Below are positions 26,264-35,193 of a stretch of 55,598 bases of DNA, in pieces. The position numbers were made by a program, and so were the translations under genes. The stretch comes from Pseudomonadota bacterium. Lineage in GTDB: Bacteria > Myxococcota_A > Bradymonadia > Bradymonadales > GCA-2716585. The notes beneath the pieces were generated by a model. That model had not been told where the DNA came from. It was given only the letters and a program-made list of their open reading frames with translations, and did no database searches. The first letter of the stretch is position 1; every line of letters begins with the position of its first letter. The stretch is taken from positions 1 through 55,598 of the forward strand of contig SYOX01000232.1 in assembly GCA_005804885.1 (NCBI GenBank), in the 5' to 3' direction.

Positions 26264-26908
26264 TCACCCCTTGTTGAGCGCCAGCGCCTTCATGTCCTGC
26301 GGCAGCTCCGCCTCGATCACCGGGCCGCCCTCAAGCTCGATCTGGTGCGCGTGCAGCGCCTGACGCCCAAGCAGCCCGCAGGGCGGCTCCCTGTACCGAT
26401 CCTCGCCGACGAGCGGGTGCCCGATCGACGCCATGTGAATACGCACCTGATGCGTCCGGCCCGTCTCGATCGCGACCCGCACCAGCGCCATCCCCCCCGC
26501 CAGATGCTCCAGCGCCTCCATGTGGGACACGGCCGCCTGCCCCTCGGGCGTCACCCAGCGCCGCCGCTCCCCCTCGACCCACCCGATCGGCGCATCGATC
26601 CGCTGCCGCGACGGGCTCGGGTGGCCGTGGCAGATCGCCAGGTAGCGCTTCTGGCCCCGCTTGAGCCGCTCGGCGATCACCGGCACCAGCGCCTTTCGCC
26701 TGACGAAGAGGTTGACCCCCGTCGTGCCCGCGTCGAGCTGATGCACCGCCCACACCATCCGCCGACAGCGCGCCATCAAGAGGTGCTGGATGCAGCGCGG
26801 ATCGTCCAGATCGCGGCCCGCCGTCGGCCACCCCGCCGGCTTGTCCACCGCGATCAACCCCTCGGCGTCCCACAGGATCCGGGCCTCGAGATCAAACCCC
26901 GCCTCCAT
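26264..26908 (-). CDS. RluA-family RNA pseudouridine synthase
   Basis: A 214-residue catalytic-domain-only member without S4 domain. The ATG at 26908 has GAGG upstream and lies 7 bp after the stop of the ABC1 kinase gene, so they form an operon. Motifs: LIAVDKPAGWPT, the catalytic loop HQLDAGTTGVN with the essential Asp (usual form HRLDxxTSG, here Gln replaces Arg), and GRTHQVRIHMASIGHPLVGE. It isomerises uridine in rRNA or tRNA; the target site cannot be told. The Arg-to-Gln change is in a contact that flips the uridine, so specificity may differ from RluA/RluD. Confidence 0.88.
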   Translation of the reverse strand: MEAGFDLEARILWDAEGLIAVDKPAGWPTAGRDLDDPRCIQHLLMARCRRMVWAVHQLDAGTTGVNLFVRRKALVPVIAERLKRGQKRYLAICHGHPSPSRQRIDAPIGWVEGERRRWVTPEGQAAVSHMEALEHLAGGMALVRVAIETGRTHQVRIHMASIGHPLVGEDRYREPPCGLLGRQALHAHQIELEGGPVIEAELPQDMKALALNKG

Positions 26909-26915
26909 CCGCGCC

Positions 26916-28610
26916 TCACCGACCGGGGCTGAAGAAGCCGCTGCGCAGCGCCGCCAGCAGGATCCAGAAGCCAAACACCGCCGTTGCAAAGAAAAAAGCC
27001 AATGAGATCAAAGGGATGCCAAAGGGATCCCACTGCGGCTTGTCCAGCGACATCACCGAGGCCAGGATCAGCGCCGCCTGCACCACCGCGGCCCCGATCC
27101 GGTTGAAGCGCGCGTCCGCCCGATGCTCGCTGACCGGATCGGTCGTGTGGAGGATCGGGAACTGGAGCCGCCCGGTCTCGTAATCGGAGGCCATCTGCGC
27201 CCCGATGATGGGCACCCTGCGCATGAAAAAGTCAAAGGACATCAAGTGCATGACCAGGTCGCGCGACAGGCGCTCGCGCGAAAAACGACCCTGGACGGCC
27301 TTCTCCAGCGCCGGGCGAAACTCCTCGATGGGGTCCAGCTCGGGGAGCAGATCCCGCGCCAGCCCCTCGGTGGTCATGATCGCCTTGAAGAGCATCGTGT
27401 AGCCGCCGGGGATCTTCAGGCCGTGGCGCATGCACCCTTGCAGCAGGTCGCCCAGGAAGGCCCCCACATGAAGCTCCCCCATCGACCGCCCCACGACGTG
27501 GCGCTGCATCAGCTCCATCACCTCGCCTTCGAACAGGGCGTAATCAACCCGCTGGCTCTTGATGCCAAGCTCGAACATGACGCGGGCCACGGCCCTGAAG
27601 TCCTGCTGCGAGACCCCGAAGAGGATCAAGGCGAAGTTGTCCCTCATGTCCTCGGTCAACGAGCCGGCCATCCCGAAGTCGATCAGCCCCAGCTCAGGCC
27701 CCTTCAGGACGAGGACATTGCCGGGGTGCAGGTCGCCGTGGAAGAAGCCATCCTCGAAGAGCATCCGAGCGGCCGCCTTGAAGTAGAGCTTGCCCAGCAG
27801 GGCCATGTCGAAGCCCTGGCTGCGCGCGTCGCGCATCTTGATGCCGTCGAAGAACTCCTGACACAGCACCTCGCGCGACGAGAAGGCGCGGACGATCTTC
27901 GGCACGCGCACCCCCTCCAGATCGGCCAGGTTCCTGGCGAAGCGCTCCGTATGGGTGGCCTCGATGCCGAAGTCCGTCTCGGCGATGATGGCCTTCTCGA
28001 ACTCCCTGACCATGCCCTCCAGATCCATGACCGCCAGATCGGGCAGCTGCCGCGAGGCCTGCCGCGCCAGGAAGCGCAGGATGTCCAGATCCGTATCAAT
28101 GATCCGCCGCAGCCCGGGCCGCTGCACCTTGACGACCACCTCGGCCCCATCATCGAGCGTCGCCCGGTGGACCTGCGCCATCGAGGCCGCCGCCAGCGGC
28201 TCTCGCTCGAAGGTCCTGAAGAGCGCCTCCGGCGGCGCCCCCAGCGAGGCCTCGATCTGGGCCGCGATCTCCTCGTAGGAGACCTGCTGGACGTTGTCCT
28301 GCAGAGTCTCGAACTCCTTGCACCACGCCAGCGGGAGCAGATCCGGGCGCGTCGAGAGCGCCTGGCCCATCTTGACGAAGGTCGGCCCCAGCTGCTGGAT
28401 CGCCATCGTCACCCGCACCGGGATCGGCAGCTTCTCCACATCAGGGCGAGTCCGCCGGATGATCCCCACGCCGGGCAGGTTCAGCTTGTCCACGATGAAG
28501 CCGAGCCCGTGCGCCCCGAGCACCTGGAGGATCTCGCGCAGCCGCCCGAAGTCCCGCACCGCACCGACGACCTGCCCCCCTGTCCGCACCATGTTTTGAA
28601 CGATCGGCAT
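26916..28610 (-). CDS. ABC1/UbiB (AarF) family atypical protein kinase
   Basis: A 564-residue protein starting at ATG 28610 (AGGGGG upstream). It has the family-specific KxGQ motif (TFVKMGQALSTRPDLLP, about 75-91), the Ala-rich loop replacing the P-loop (PLAAASMAQVHRA), VVVKVQRPG with the ATP-site Lys, EFFDGIK, HGDLHPGN (catalytic loop) and GLIDFGMAG (metal-binding DFG). Two C-terminal hydrophobic helices (VVQAALILASVMS, LISLAFFFATAVFGFWILLA) anchor it in the membrane. UbiB-type proteins support ubiquinone or other lipid biosynthesis through ATPase activity. It lies upstream of the pseudouridine synthase gene and divergent from an LRR gene. Confidence 0.9.
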   Translation of the reverse strand: MPIVQNMVRTGGQVVGAVRDFGRLREILQVLGAHGLGFIVDKLNLPGVGIIRRTRPDVEKLPIPVRVTMAIQQLGPTFVKMGQALSTRPDLLPLAWCKEFETLQDNVQQVSYEEIAAQIEASLGAPPEALFRTFEREPLAAASMAQVHRATLDDGAEVVVKVQRPGLRRIIDTDLDILRFLARQASRQLPDLAVMDLEGMVREFEKAIIAETDFGIEATHTERFARNLADLEGVRVPKIVRAFSSREVLCQEFFDGIKMRDARSQGFDMALLGKLYFKAAARMLFEDGFFHGDLHPGNVLVLKGPELGLIDFGMAGSLTEDMRDNFALILFGVSQQDFRAVARVMFELGIKSQRVDYALFEGEVMELMQRHVVGRSMGELHVGAFLGDLLQGCMRHGLKIPGGYTMLFKAIMTTEGLARDLLPELDPIEEFRPALEKAVQGRFSRERLSRDLVMHLMSFDFFMRRVPIIGAQMASDYETGRLQFPILHTTDPVSEHRADARFNRIGAAVVQAALILASVMSLDKPQWDPFGIPLISLAFFFATAVFGFWILLAALRSGFFSPGR

Positions 28611-28723
28611 CCGGCCCCCTGATCCGCTCCCCACGCCCGCGCGGCCCTGTTAAGCTGCGCCCGGTCTCCTTTTGATCCCGGCGGCCGACGACGTCAAGCG
28701 CCCGCCCCGCCACCGAGGCGCCC

Positions 28724-29980
28724 ATGGCCGACCCCCACCCAGACACCCTCGACCTCCTGCGCGACCTCCTCTACGCCGAGCCCTCCCCGGAGACCTGGGC
28801 CGCGCTCTGCGACGCCCTCGACCGATGCCCGCACGCTCGCCTCGACGCGGCCCTCGATTACGCCCGCGACCACCTCGGCCGCTGGCCCGACGCCCTGCGC
28901 CCGGCGCCCAAGGCCTGGTGGGACGCTCTCGCCGACGGCCGCCACGAGCCCCGCTGGGCGCTCGCCCGCACCCTCGACCTCTCCGGCGCGCCGCTCCCCG
29001 CCAACGCCATCGACGCCCTCCTCCACAACCCCGAGCTGGGCACCATCGCGCGCCTCAACCTCGCCAGCGCTGGCCTGACCGACCCCTGCGAGGTGTTGTC
29101 CTCCCGACACCTCACCCACCTCCACGCCCTGGATCTGAGCTTCAACGCCATCGGCGACAACGGCGCCGCTCTGCTGGCCGACAACCCCGCCCTGGCCGGG
29201 CTGCGCGAGCTGGAGCTCTGCGCCAGCGCGATCGGCGAGGTCGGGGTCGCCGCGCTGGCCGACGCCGCCCACCTGAGCGGCTTGCGGCGCCTGGGGCTGT
29301 CCTCCAACCTGATCGGCGACACCGGCGCCGCCTTTCTGGCCCGCGCCCAGGCCCTCGCCGGCCTGACCGACCTCGACCTCAACGACGCGCAGCTCCACCC
29401 CGAGGGCGCCGCCGCCGTCGCCGTCGCGCCCTTCGCCCCCAGCCTGGAGCGCATGGACCTGTCGACCAACGACATCGGCAGCGGCGGCGTCGGCGCCCTC
29501 TGCGTCGCACCGGATCTGAGGCGCCTGCGCACCCTGATCCTCAACCAGAGCGGCCTGGACGACCGCGCCGCCGAGCTGCTCGCCGTCGCCCCCGCCCTCG
29601 AAGACCTCGACACCCTGAGCGCCTGGGACAACCACATCGGCGATCGCGGCCTCCTGGCCCTGCTCCGAGGCCGCGCGCTGCGCGCCCTGTCCCGCCTGGA
29701 TCTGAGCGCCAACGCCATCACCAGCCAGGGCGCGCTGTGGCTGGCCCAGCTCGACCGCCTCGGCCGCCTCACCCACCTGGACCTGCGCGGCAACCAGATC
29801 GCCGACGGCGGCGCCCAGATGCTGGCCAGAGCCCCTTGGCTCGGCCACCTCGACGCCCTCAAGCTCGCCGGCAACCCCATCGGCCCGCGCGGCGTCGACG
29901 CCCTCCGCCGCGCCTTCGCCCCCATCCCCTCCCTTGAGCACGACCTCGACGCCCTCGACGACGCCGTCCTTGACCCCTGA
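28724..29980 (+). CDS. LRR protein, ribonuclease-inhibitor-like, with N-terminal companion module
   Basis: A 418-residue protein, the closest match in length and layout to the one at 18533. Residues 8-60 give the module (LLRDLLYAEPSPETW, RWPDALR). Then come about eleven LRRs with the core LxxLDLSxNxIGDxGAxxLA, including the near-canonical LSRLDLSANAITSQGALWLA. The C-terminus is acidic (DLDALDDAVLD). No export signal. The divergent promoter region shared with the ABC1 kinase gene is 113 bp. Confidence 0.8.
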   Translation: MADPHPDTLDLLRDLLYAEPSPETWAALCDALDRCPHARLDAALDYARDHLGRWPDALRPAPKAWWDALADGRHEPRWALARTLDLSGAPLPANAIDALLHNPELGTIARLNLASAGLTDPCEVLSSRHLTHLHALDLSFNAIGDNGAALLADNPALAGLRELELCASAIGEVGVAALADAAHLSGLRRLGLSSNLIGDTGAAFLARAQALAGLTDLDLNDAQLHPEGAAAVAVAPFAPSLERMDLSTNDIGSGGVGALCVAPDLRRLRTLILNQSGLDDRAAELLAVAPALEDLDTLSAWDNHIGDRGLLALLRGRALRALSRLDLSANAITSQGALWLAQLDRLGRLTHLDLRGNQIADGGAQMLARAPWLGHLDALKLAGNPIGPRGVDALRRAFAPIPSLEHDLDALDDAVLDP

Positions 29981-30157
29981 CCCCTGGTGGATGACGCCGA
30001 CGCCGACCTCGACGCGAAGACGGGCAAGGGCGCGGTGATCGTGACGACTGCTCCAGACGCCATCAGCGCGACCTTGACGCGGTGCCGCCTCGCTCCGTAG
30101 AGTCCCGAAAGCCCCCGAGAGGATCTGGCACAGGTCGCCGAACCCGCGAGGCACGCC

Positions 30158-31693
30158 TTGGACTTCTGGTCACACCTCATCGAAGAGGTGATCGCCGACA
30201 ACACCCTCTACGTCGTCCTGGGCCTCCTGGCCACCTACCTGATCGTCCGCGCGCTGGCCCCCCAGGAGCGCCCGCGCCTCATCCTGACCCTCTACCTGGC
30301 CGGCATCCACGTCATCCTCGTGCCCGTCGTGGCCTACCTGCGCTCCGAGCAGGCCCCCCTCTACGAGGAGGTGCGGCTGGCGACCCTGATCCTGGCCGCC
30401 ATCGCCAGCACTGGCATGCTGATCTCGCTCATCTTCGCCGTCATCATGCCCCGCCTCCACCTGCACACCCCCCGCATCCTCCACGACGTCGTCTTCGGCG
30501 GCGCCTCCACCGTGGCCGTCTTCGCCCTGGCCTCCCACCTCGGCTTCAACCTCTCAGGCCTGATCGCCACCTCGGCCGTGCTGACCGGCGTCATCGGCTT
30601 CGCCCTGCAGGACACGCTGGGCAACATCATCGGCGGCCTCGCCATGCAGCTGGACAACACCATCGGCGTCGGCGACTGGATCGAGTTCGAGGGCCACACC
30701 GGCCGCGTCGCCGAGATGCGCTGGCGATACACCGCCCTGGAGACCCGCAGCTGGGAGACGATCCTCATCCCCAACGCCAGCCTCATGGACGGCCGCGTCT
30801 CCATCCTCGGCCGCCGCACCAACATGCCCCGACAGTGGCGCCGCGAGATCGAGTTCCACGTCGACTTCTTCCACGCCCCCACCACCGTCATCCAGATCGT
30901 CAACGAGGCCCTCCAGACCTCCCAGATCCCCAACGTCGCCGCAGACCCGCAGCCCCACGCCCTGCTTAAGAACCTCGACGAGAGCTTCGGCAACTACGCC
31001 GTCCGATACTGGCTCACCGACATCGCTTGCCAGGACCCGGTCGAGAGCGACATCCGCATCCGGATCTACTTCGCCCTCAAGCGCCACCGCGTCCGGCTCG
31101 CCGTCCCCACCGGGCACGTCTTCTTGACCGACGCCCCAAGCCGAAAGGAGGAGAGCGCCCGCCGACACGTCAACTACAAGCAACAGTTCATCAAGGAGAT
31201 GGAGCTCTTCTCCAGCCTCTCCGACGACGAGTGCGCCGCGCTGGCCGAGGAGCTGCGCTACGCCCCCTTCGCCCGCGGCGAGCACCTGACCAACCAGGGC
31301 CAGGCCTCCTACGACCTCTACATCCTGACCAGAGGCTCCTGCCAGGTCCTCGTCCGCTCTGGCGGCGACGAGAAGGAGGTCGCCGTCCTGGAGGCCCCGA
31401 CCTTCTTCGGCGAGATGAGCCTGATGACCGGCGCGGTCCGCTCGACCACCATCATCGCCAAGACCGACCTGGAGACCTACCGCCTGGAGCGCGACGCCTT
31501 CGAGCGCTTCATCCAGCCGCGACCCGAGGTCGCCGAGCAGGTCGCCCGCGTCCTGGCCCGCCGCCAGATGTCCCTCGAATCCGCCCTCGAAGACCTCGAC
31601 AACGCCCACGCCAAAGACAACCTCGACGCCCGATCCTGGGAATTCCTCAAGAAAATCCAGAGCTTCTTCAACCTCTCCCCCACCCGCAAGTGA
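30158..31693 (+). CDS. MscS-type mechanosensitive channel fused to a cyclic-nucleotide-binding domain
   Basis: A 511-residue inner-membrane protein; start TTG 30158 with GAGG upstream is the best available but is not certain. Four hydrophobic helices (about 15-35, 45-65, 75-100, 110-130) lead to the MscS pore helix and beta-domain (GVIGFALQDTLGNIIGG, then LDNTIGVGDWIEFEGHTGRV, about 145-185), the middle domain, and from about residue 345 a cNMP-binding fold (FSSLSDDECAALAEEL, GQASYDLYILTRGSCQVL, FFGEMSLMTGAVRSTTI with the phosphate-binding cassette). This is the bCNG architecture, which in characterised examples responds to cyclic nucleotides rather than tension. Its TGA coincides with the first bases of a palindromic repeat. 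Confidence 0.85.
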   Translation: MDFWSHLIEEVIADNTLYVVLGLLATYLIVRALAPQERPRLILTLYLAGIHVILVPVVAYLRSEQAPLYEEVRLATLILAAIASTGMLISLIFAVIMPRLHLHTPRILHDVVFGGASTVAVFALASHLGFNLSGLIATSAVLTGVIGFALQDTLGNIIGGLAMQLDNTIGVGDWIEFEGHTGRVAEMRWRYTALETRSWETILIPNASLMDGRVSILGRRTNMPRQWRREIEFHVDFFHAPTTVIQIVNEALQTSQIPNVAADPQPHALLKNLDESFGNYAVRYWLTDIACQDPVESDIRIRIYFALKRHRVRLAVPTGHVFLTDAPSRKEESARRHVNYKQQFIKEMELFSSLSDDECAALAEELRYAPFARGEHLTNQGQASYDLYILTRGSCQVLVRSGGDEKEVAVLEAPTFFGEMSLMTGAVRSTTIIAKTDLETYRLERDAFERFIQPRPEVAEQVARVLARRQMSLESALEDLDNAHAKDNLDARSWEFLKKIQSFFNLSPTRK

Positions 31694-31776
31694 CCCGGAA
31701 CCACGCTCAAGCCACTTCCATGTTGGGCCACCAGGATGCCCAAGATGACAGTGGGTTCAAGCGTGGTTCCGTATCA
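31691..31776. repeat. 86-bp palindromic element, copy A, abutting a stop codon
   Basis: Runs from the TGA of the channel gene to TCA at 31776. Ends: CGGAACCACGCT on the left and AGCGTGGTTCCGTATCA on the right. An inner stem is TTGGGC/GCCCAA. It is followed by an extra half-end (ACGTGGTTCCGTATGA, 31778-31793). It matches 52071-52155 with only a few differences. The rest of the spacer up to the promoter at 31978 shows nothing else I can identify. Confidence 0.88.
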
Positions 31777-31977
31777 AACGTGGTTCCGTATGACCCCGCG
31801 CGCCCTGCCCTGCGATCCCTGCTCTTGAGCGTGGCCCCTCCCCGCCAGCGATCCCCCCAAGCCTCCGCCTCCCCCCGCGATGGCGCCTCCACGGGAGCCC
31901 GCTTCGACCCCAGAATCGCAAGCGGCCAGCCACCACAAAAACTGCCTTCGACGCCGTACCAGACGGGCTCCGACGCC

Positions 31978-32006
31978 TTGACATCTGAACATTGAAGCAC
32001 TATATT
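31978..32006 (+). promoter_or_regulatory. Strong sigma-70-type promoter of the SRAP gene
   Basis: TTGACA (31978-31983), 17-bp spacer, TATATT (32001-32006), 47 bp before the SRAP start. It is the best-matching promoter I saw in the window. On the opposite strand the spacer reads TGTTCAG, resembling half of the LexA site described in some deltaproteobacteria. Confidence 0.7.
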
Positions 32007-32053
32007 TTCGGGGTCGGACGAGGGCCCGGTGAGGGCGAGAAGGAGGAAGGCAG

Positions 32054-32725
32054 ATGTGTGGAAGGATCACGATGACGAACCCTGATCTGGACGCATTGGG
32101 CGGCGCGAGCTGGGGCGGCGGGGCGACCTGGGGGGCCAGCGCGCTTCGGGCGAGGTACAACATTGCGCCGGCGCAGCGCCACTGGATCGTGCGGGCGGCG
32201 GCGGGGGCCTCGGAGGGGGAGCTGGTCGAGGCCACCTGGGGGCTGCGAAACCGCGAGGGGAGGCTGCTGATCAACCTCAGGGCCGAGACGCTCAGCCAGC
32301 CCGCGGGGCGGCTGGCCAGGGCCTCGCGCTGCGCGGTGCCGGCCGACGGGTTCTACGAGTGGGTCGGGACGAAGGTCGACAGGCGGCCGCTGTGGTTCCA
32401 CGCCCCGGAGGGCGGATCGCTATGGATGGCGGGGGTTTATGACGCGCAGGAGGGGCTCTCGCCGGCCTTCGCGGTGCTGACCTGCCCGGCCAACCGGCTC
32501 GTGGCCCAGGCCCACGACCGGATGCCTGTCCTGCTCGACGAGGACGCGCTGGCCGAGTGGCTCGACCGGGACACGCCGGAGGTGGCGCTGCGCTCGATGC
32601 TGCGGCCGGCCCCCGTCGAGGCGCTGGAGGTCCACCCCGCCTCGACGCGCGTCAACATCGTCGCCAACGACGATCCCGGCTGCATCGAGCCGCCCCGAGG
32701 CCCCGCCCAGCTCGCCCTCTTCTGA
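32054..32725 (+). CDS. SRAP/YedK-type abasic-site DNA-protein crosslinking protein
   Basis: A 223-residue member of the SOS-response-associated peptidase family (YedK/HMCES). The catalytic Cys2 directly follows Met (MCGRI), as required after Met removal, to form a thiazolidine with abasic sites in single-stranded DNA. Other active-site residues are visible: Asn36 (YNIAPAQ), Glu102 (GFYEW) and His154 (AHDRMP). Asn74 of NLRAETL replaces the usual NARAE context by one residue. It protects abasic lesions during replication. The gene has its own strong promoter and follows the palindromic element. Confidence 0.92.
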   Translation: MCGRITMTNPDLDALGGASWGGGATWGASALRARYNIAPAQRHWIVRAAAGASEGELVEATWGLRNREGRLLINLRAETLSQPAGRLARASRCAVPADGFYEWVGTKVDRRPLWFHAPEGGSLWMAGVYDAQEGLSPAFAVLTCPANRLVAQAHDRMPVLLDEDALAEWLDRDTPEVALRSMLRPAPVEALEVHPASTRVNIVANDDPGCIEPPRGPAQLALF

Positions 32726-32878
32726 CGCGCCGCTGTCCCATCTCCAGATCCCCACCGCCCCCAGGCCGACGAACCCCTCCACCTCGTCCCCCTCGCCGCT
32801 CGCCGCCCTCCCTTGACCGCGCGGCTCGGGGCGACCCGCGCCCCTGATCTCGCAGGATGGACGGCCGCGCTCCGTGGA

Positions 32879-33925
32879 TCAAAAGCCCAGGTGGCCGCCC
32901 GCGATCTTGAGCAGCGCCAGGAAGAAGGCCTGGATCACCGTGCGCGGCATGAGGATGAGCAGGACCGCCAGCGCCGGCGCCAGCAGCGCGCCGAGCGCGA
33001 AGCCCCAGCCCGTCCAGCGGTTGATCACGGCCTCGGCCAGCGGATCGTTGCGCCGGGCGGCCTCTTCGAAGTCTCGGGCTCTCTTGAGGAAGCCGCGCGC
33101 CACCGCAACGTGGATCGCCGACTGGACGAGCGCCACGGGGAGCAGCACCCACGGCGCCGCGTCGGCCAGCGGGGTCATCGGATCGTTGAAGGCCGCCGTC
33201 AACACCAGGATGGCGAAGATGTTGAAGCCCGTCACGGCCAACGGCGCCACCGCGTTGAAGCCCAGCACCCCCAGCCCGGCGACGGCATTGCAGCCGACGA
33301 CCACCACCCCGATGGCGTTGACCCCGAAGACCACCACGCCGCGCACGTTGATCCCGAAGACGATGAAGCCGCGCGTGTTGACCCCGAAGGTGAAGATCGC
33401 GTCCCGCGTCCCGAACCACGGCATGTCCCGCAGCCGCGCGCGCCTCGGCTTGGGCACCTCCGGCGGCCTTGGCGCCTCCGGAGTCGACGGCACGACGCGC
33501 GGGATCGGCGGGTGGAGGCCCTCCCTGATCTCGGCCAGCGGCGGCCCGACCGCCGCCTGGATCTCCCGGACGCGCCCCCAGAGCGCCAGCAGCGCCCTCG
33601 TGGACACCCAGGGCGCGCTCGACGCCTTGAGGGCGGCCTCCCGCGGCACCGCCGACCAGCCCACCGGCGCCTGGAAGGCGGCCCTGCGCCCTCCCTGGGC
33701 GATCGTCACCGCCAGCAGCCCCCGGCGCCTCCCCTGCGGCCACACCTCGAAGTGCGCCGCGATGGGCCGGCTCAAGTCGATCACCATCGGCTCGCCGACC
33801 TCGGGCCGCGCGGTCAGCTCGACGCCATCGATCTGCACCGATCCCGCCCGGGCGCGGAACCCCAGCGACAAACACCCCGCCGGGCCTTTGAAGGCGGGAA
33901 AGACGACGCGCGCGCGCGACTCCAT
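32879..33925 (-). CDS. Membrane protein with decapeptide Gly-x-Asn repeats, function unknown
   Basis: A 348-residue protein from ATG 33925. The first 170 residues are soluble and beta-rich, including an apparent FHA- or PilZ-like strand pattern I cannot name. A Pro/Arg-rich linker follows. Residues 195-255 consist of a 10-residue repeat with core VFGxNxxGxV (FGVNTRGFIV, FGINVRGVVV, FGVNAIGVVV, VGCNAVAGLG), which is very hydrophobic. Two to three ordinary transmembrane helices follow (ILVLTAAFND, VLLPVALVQSA, ALLAPALAVLLILMP). I do not recognise a characterised family. It may form a membrane-associated repeat structure. Confidence 0.6.
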   Translation of the reverse strand: MESRARVVFPAFKGPAGCLSLGFRARAGSVQIDGVELTARPEVGEPMVIDLSRPIAAHFEVWPQGRRRGLLAVTIAQGGRRAAFQAPVGWSAVPREAALKASSAPWVSTRALLALWGRVREIQAAVGPPLAEIREGLHPPIPRVVPSTPEAPRPPEVPKPRRARLRDMPWFGTRDAIFTFGVNTRGFIVFGINVRGVVVFGVNAIGVVVVGCNAVAGLGVLGFNAVAPLAVTGFNIFAILVLTAAFNDPMTPLADAAPWVLLPVALVQSAIHVAVARGFLKRARDFEEAARRNDPLAEAVINRWTGWGFALGALLAPALAVLLILMPRTVIQAFFLALLKIAGGHLGF

Positions 33926-34100
33926 GCAAAGCCTCCCCAAGTCTGCCCTTGCCCACGGAGTCTGCACCATCTGCCCTGACCTTCGCAACAGCCTCCAGGG
34001 AGCCCACACGACCCGAGCCCACCTCGCCTGCGCGCCCATCGCCTCGCTCTTGATCGCGCCGGCGGCGTGCTCGGAGAGCCCTGAGCCCCACGCGCAGCCC

Positions 34101-35189
34101 TCAACCGACCCCAGGCTCCGCGACGCCCGAGACCAGCAGCGCCAGATCCCCCACCTCCAGGGCCGCCGCCCCCTCGACCCCCAGCGCCCCCATGATCGCG
34201 GCCATCACCGGCCTCGCGCTGGCCACGAAGGCCGCGTCGATCATCGCCAGCGGCGCGGGGTCCTCCCCGTCCAGGCGCTCCAGAAACCCCCGCAGGCTCT
34301 CCGGCGCCGCCCCCGCAGGGTAGAGCGACAGCGCGCCGTCCGGCCCCATCAAGGGCGCCATCCTCACCGCCTCGACGCAGGGCGCGTCCTGCACCTCGGC
34401 GCAGATCCGCGCGCACTGCGGCCAGCCCGCCGATACCCCCGCCTCCGGCCCCAGCCCGAAGCCCGGCGCCTCGTCCAGGCGCCCCGCCGCGATCACGCGC
34501 CCCGTGGCCGCCGCCATCGCCACCCCAAGCGCCGTCAACTCCGCGTAGCGCGACCCCAGCAGCGACACCCCCTCCAGCGCCAGCCCCGCAGGCGCCTCCG
34601 ACCCGACCGGCGACGCCATCGCCTCATAGAGCCGACAGATCGACGCCCTCGACCCCGCGCAAGCCTGGTGGCTGCCCATCAACCACCCCTCCTCGTCGAG
34701 CAGCTCAAAAAACGCCTCGGCCCCGAAGACCTCGCCGAGCCCCCGGTCGGCCCGCGCCGGATCATCGAGCAGCAGCGTCAAGAAGACCCGCGAGAACCCC
34801 AGCGTCGTCTTATAAAGTGATGATATCTCTTCAGAAATCTCGCCACCCTGGAACCTGGCGAGGTAGGCGGCGCTGTGGGCCATCGAGGCCGCGCGCCAGG
34901 CGTCGTGCAGAGTCGGCGCGCGACCTTCGGGGGCCTGCCGCGACGCCAGCGCCTCGACCGCCGCGACGATCCAGGGCCAGCGCCTCATCACCTGCCGCAG
35001 CCCGCCGACGTTGATCGGCAAGCCCGAGTCGTCGCGCCGATCGTTGAAGCGGCCGGGACGCTCCGGATGCGGGACCTCGAGGTAGAGCCGCTCGGCCGCG
35101 CGCTCCCCCAACGGCCGCCCCCCCGCGTCGACCCACCACGTCGCCGCCTGACCCAGCAGCGCCGCAAAGACCTCGCCGGTCCCCACCAC
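34101..35189 (-). CDS. Unrecognised protein, coupled to a Tat-exported protein gene
   Basis: A 362-residue soluble protein with a GTG start at 35189, only 4 bp after the stop of the Tat-protein gene, so the two are an operon. It is Ala- and Leu-rich and predominantly helical. Distinct stretches are WWVDAGGRPLGERAAERLYLEVPHP at the N-terminus (shown only as its ends WWVDAGG and LEVPHP to be looked for), GLPINVGGLRQVMRRWPW (a WPW motif), and DDPARADRGLGEVFGAEAFF. No signal peptide or membrane helix is convincing. The family is unknown to me. Confidence 0.6.
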   Translation of the reverse strand: MVGTGEVFAALLGQAATWWVDAGGRPLGERAAERLYLEVPHPERPGRFNDRRDDSGLPINVGGLRQVMRRWPWIVAAVEALASRQAPEGRAPTLHDAWRAASMAHSAAYLARFQGGEISEEISSLYKTTLGFSRVFLTLLLDDPARADRGLGEVFGAEAFFELLDEEGWLMGSHQACAGSRASICRLYEAMASPVGSEAPAGLALEGVSLLGSRYAELTALGVAMAAATGRVIAAGRLDEAPGFGLGPEAGVSAGWPQCARICAEVQDAPCVEAVRMAPLMGPDGALSLYPAGAAPESLRGFLERLDGEDPAPLAMIDAAFVASARPVMAAIMGALGVEGAAALEVGDLALLVSGVAEPGVG

Positions 35190-35193
35190 GGGC

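Noticed and set aside
28694..30154. Minus-strand frames opposite the LRR gene at 28724
   Set aside because: Composition follows the complement of LRR codons, with no domain and no start signal.
31691..31776. Integron attC site
   Set aside because: The element is palindromic and follows a stop codon, but I do not see the conserved R' (GTTRRRY) and R'' (RYYYAAC) boxes in the required arrangement, and no integrase is present.
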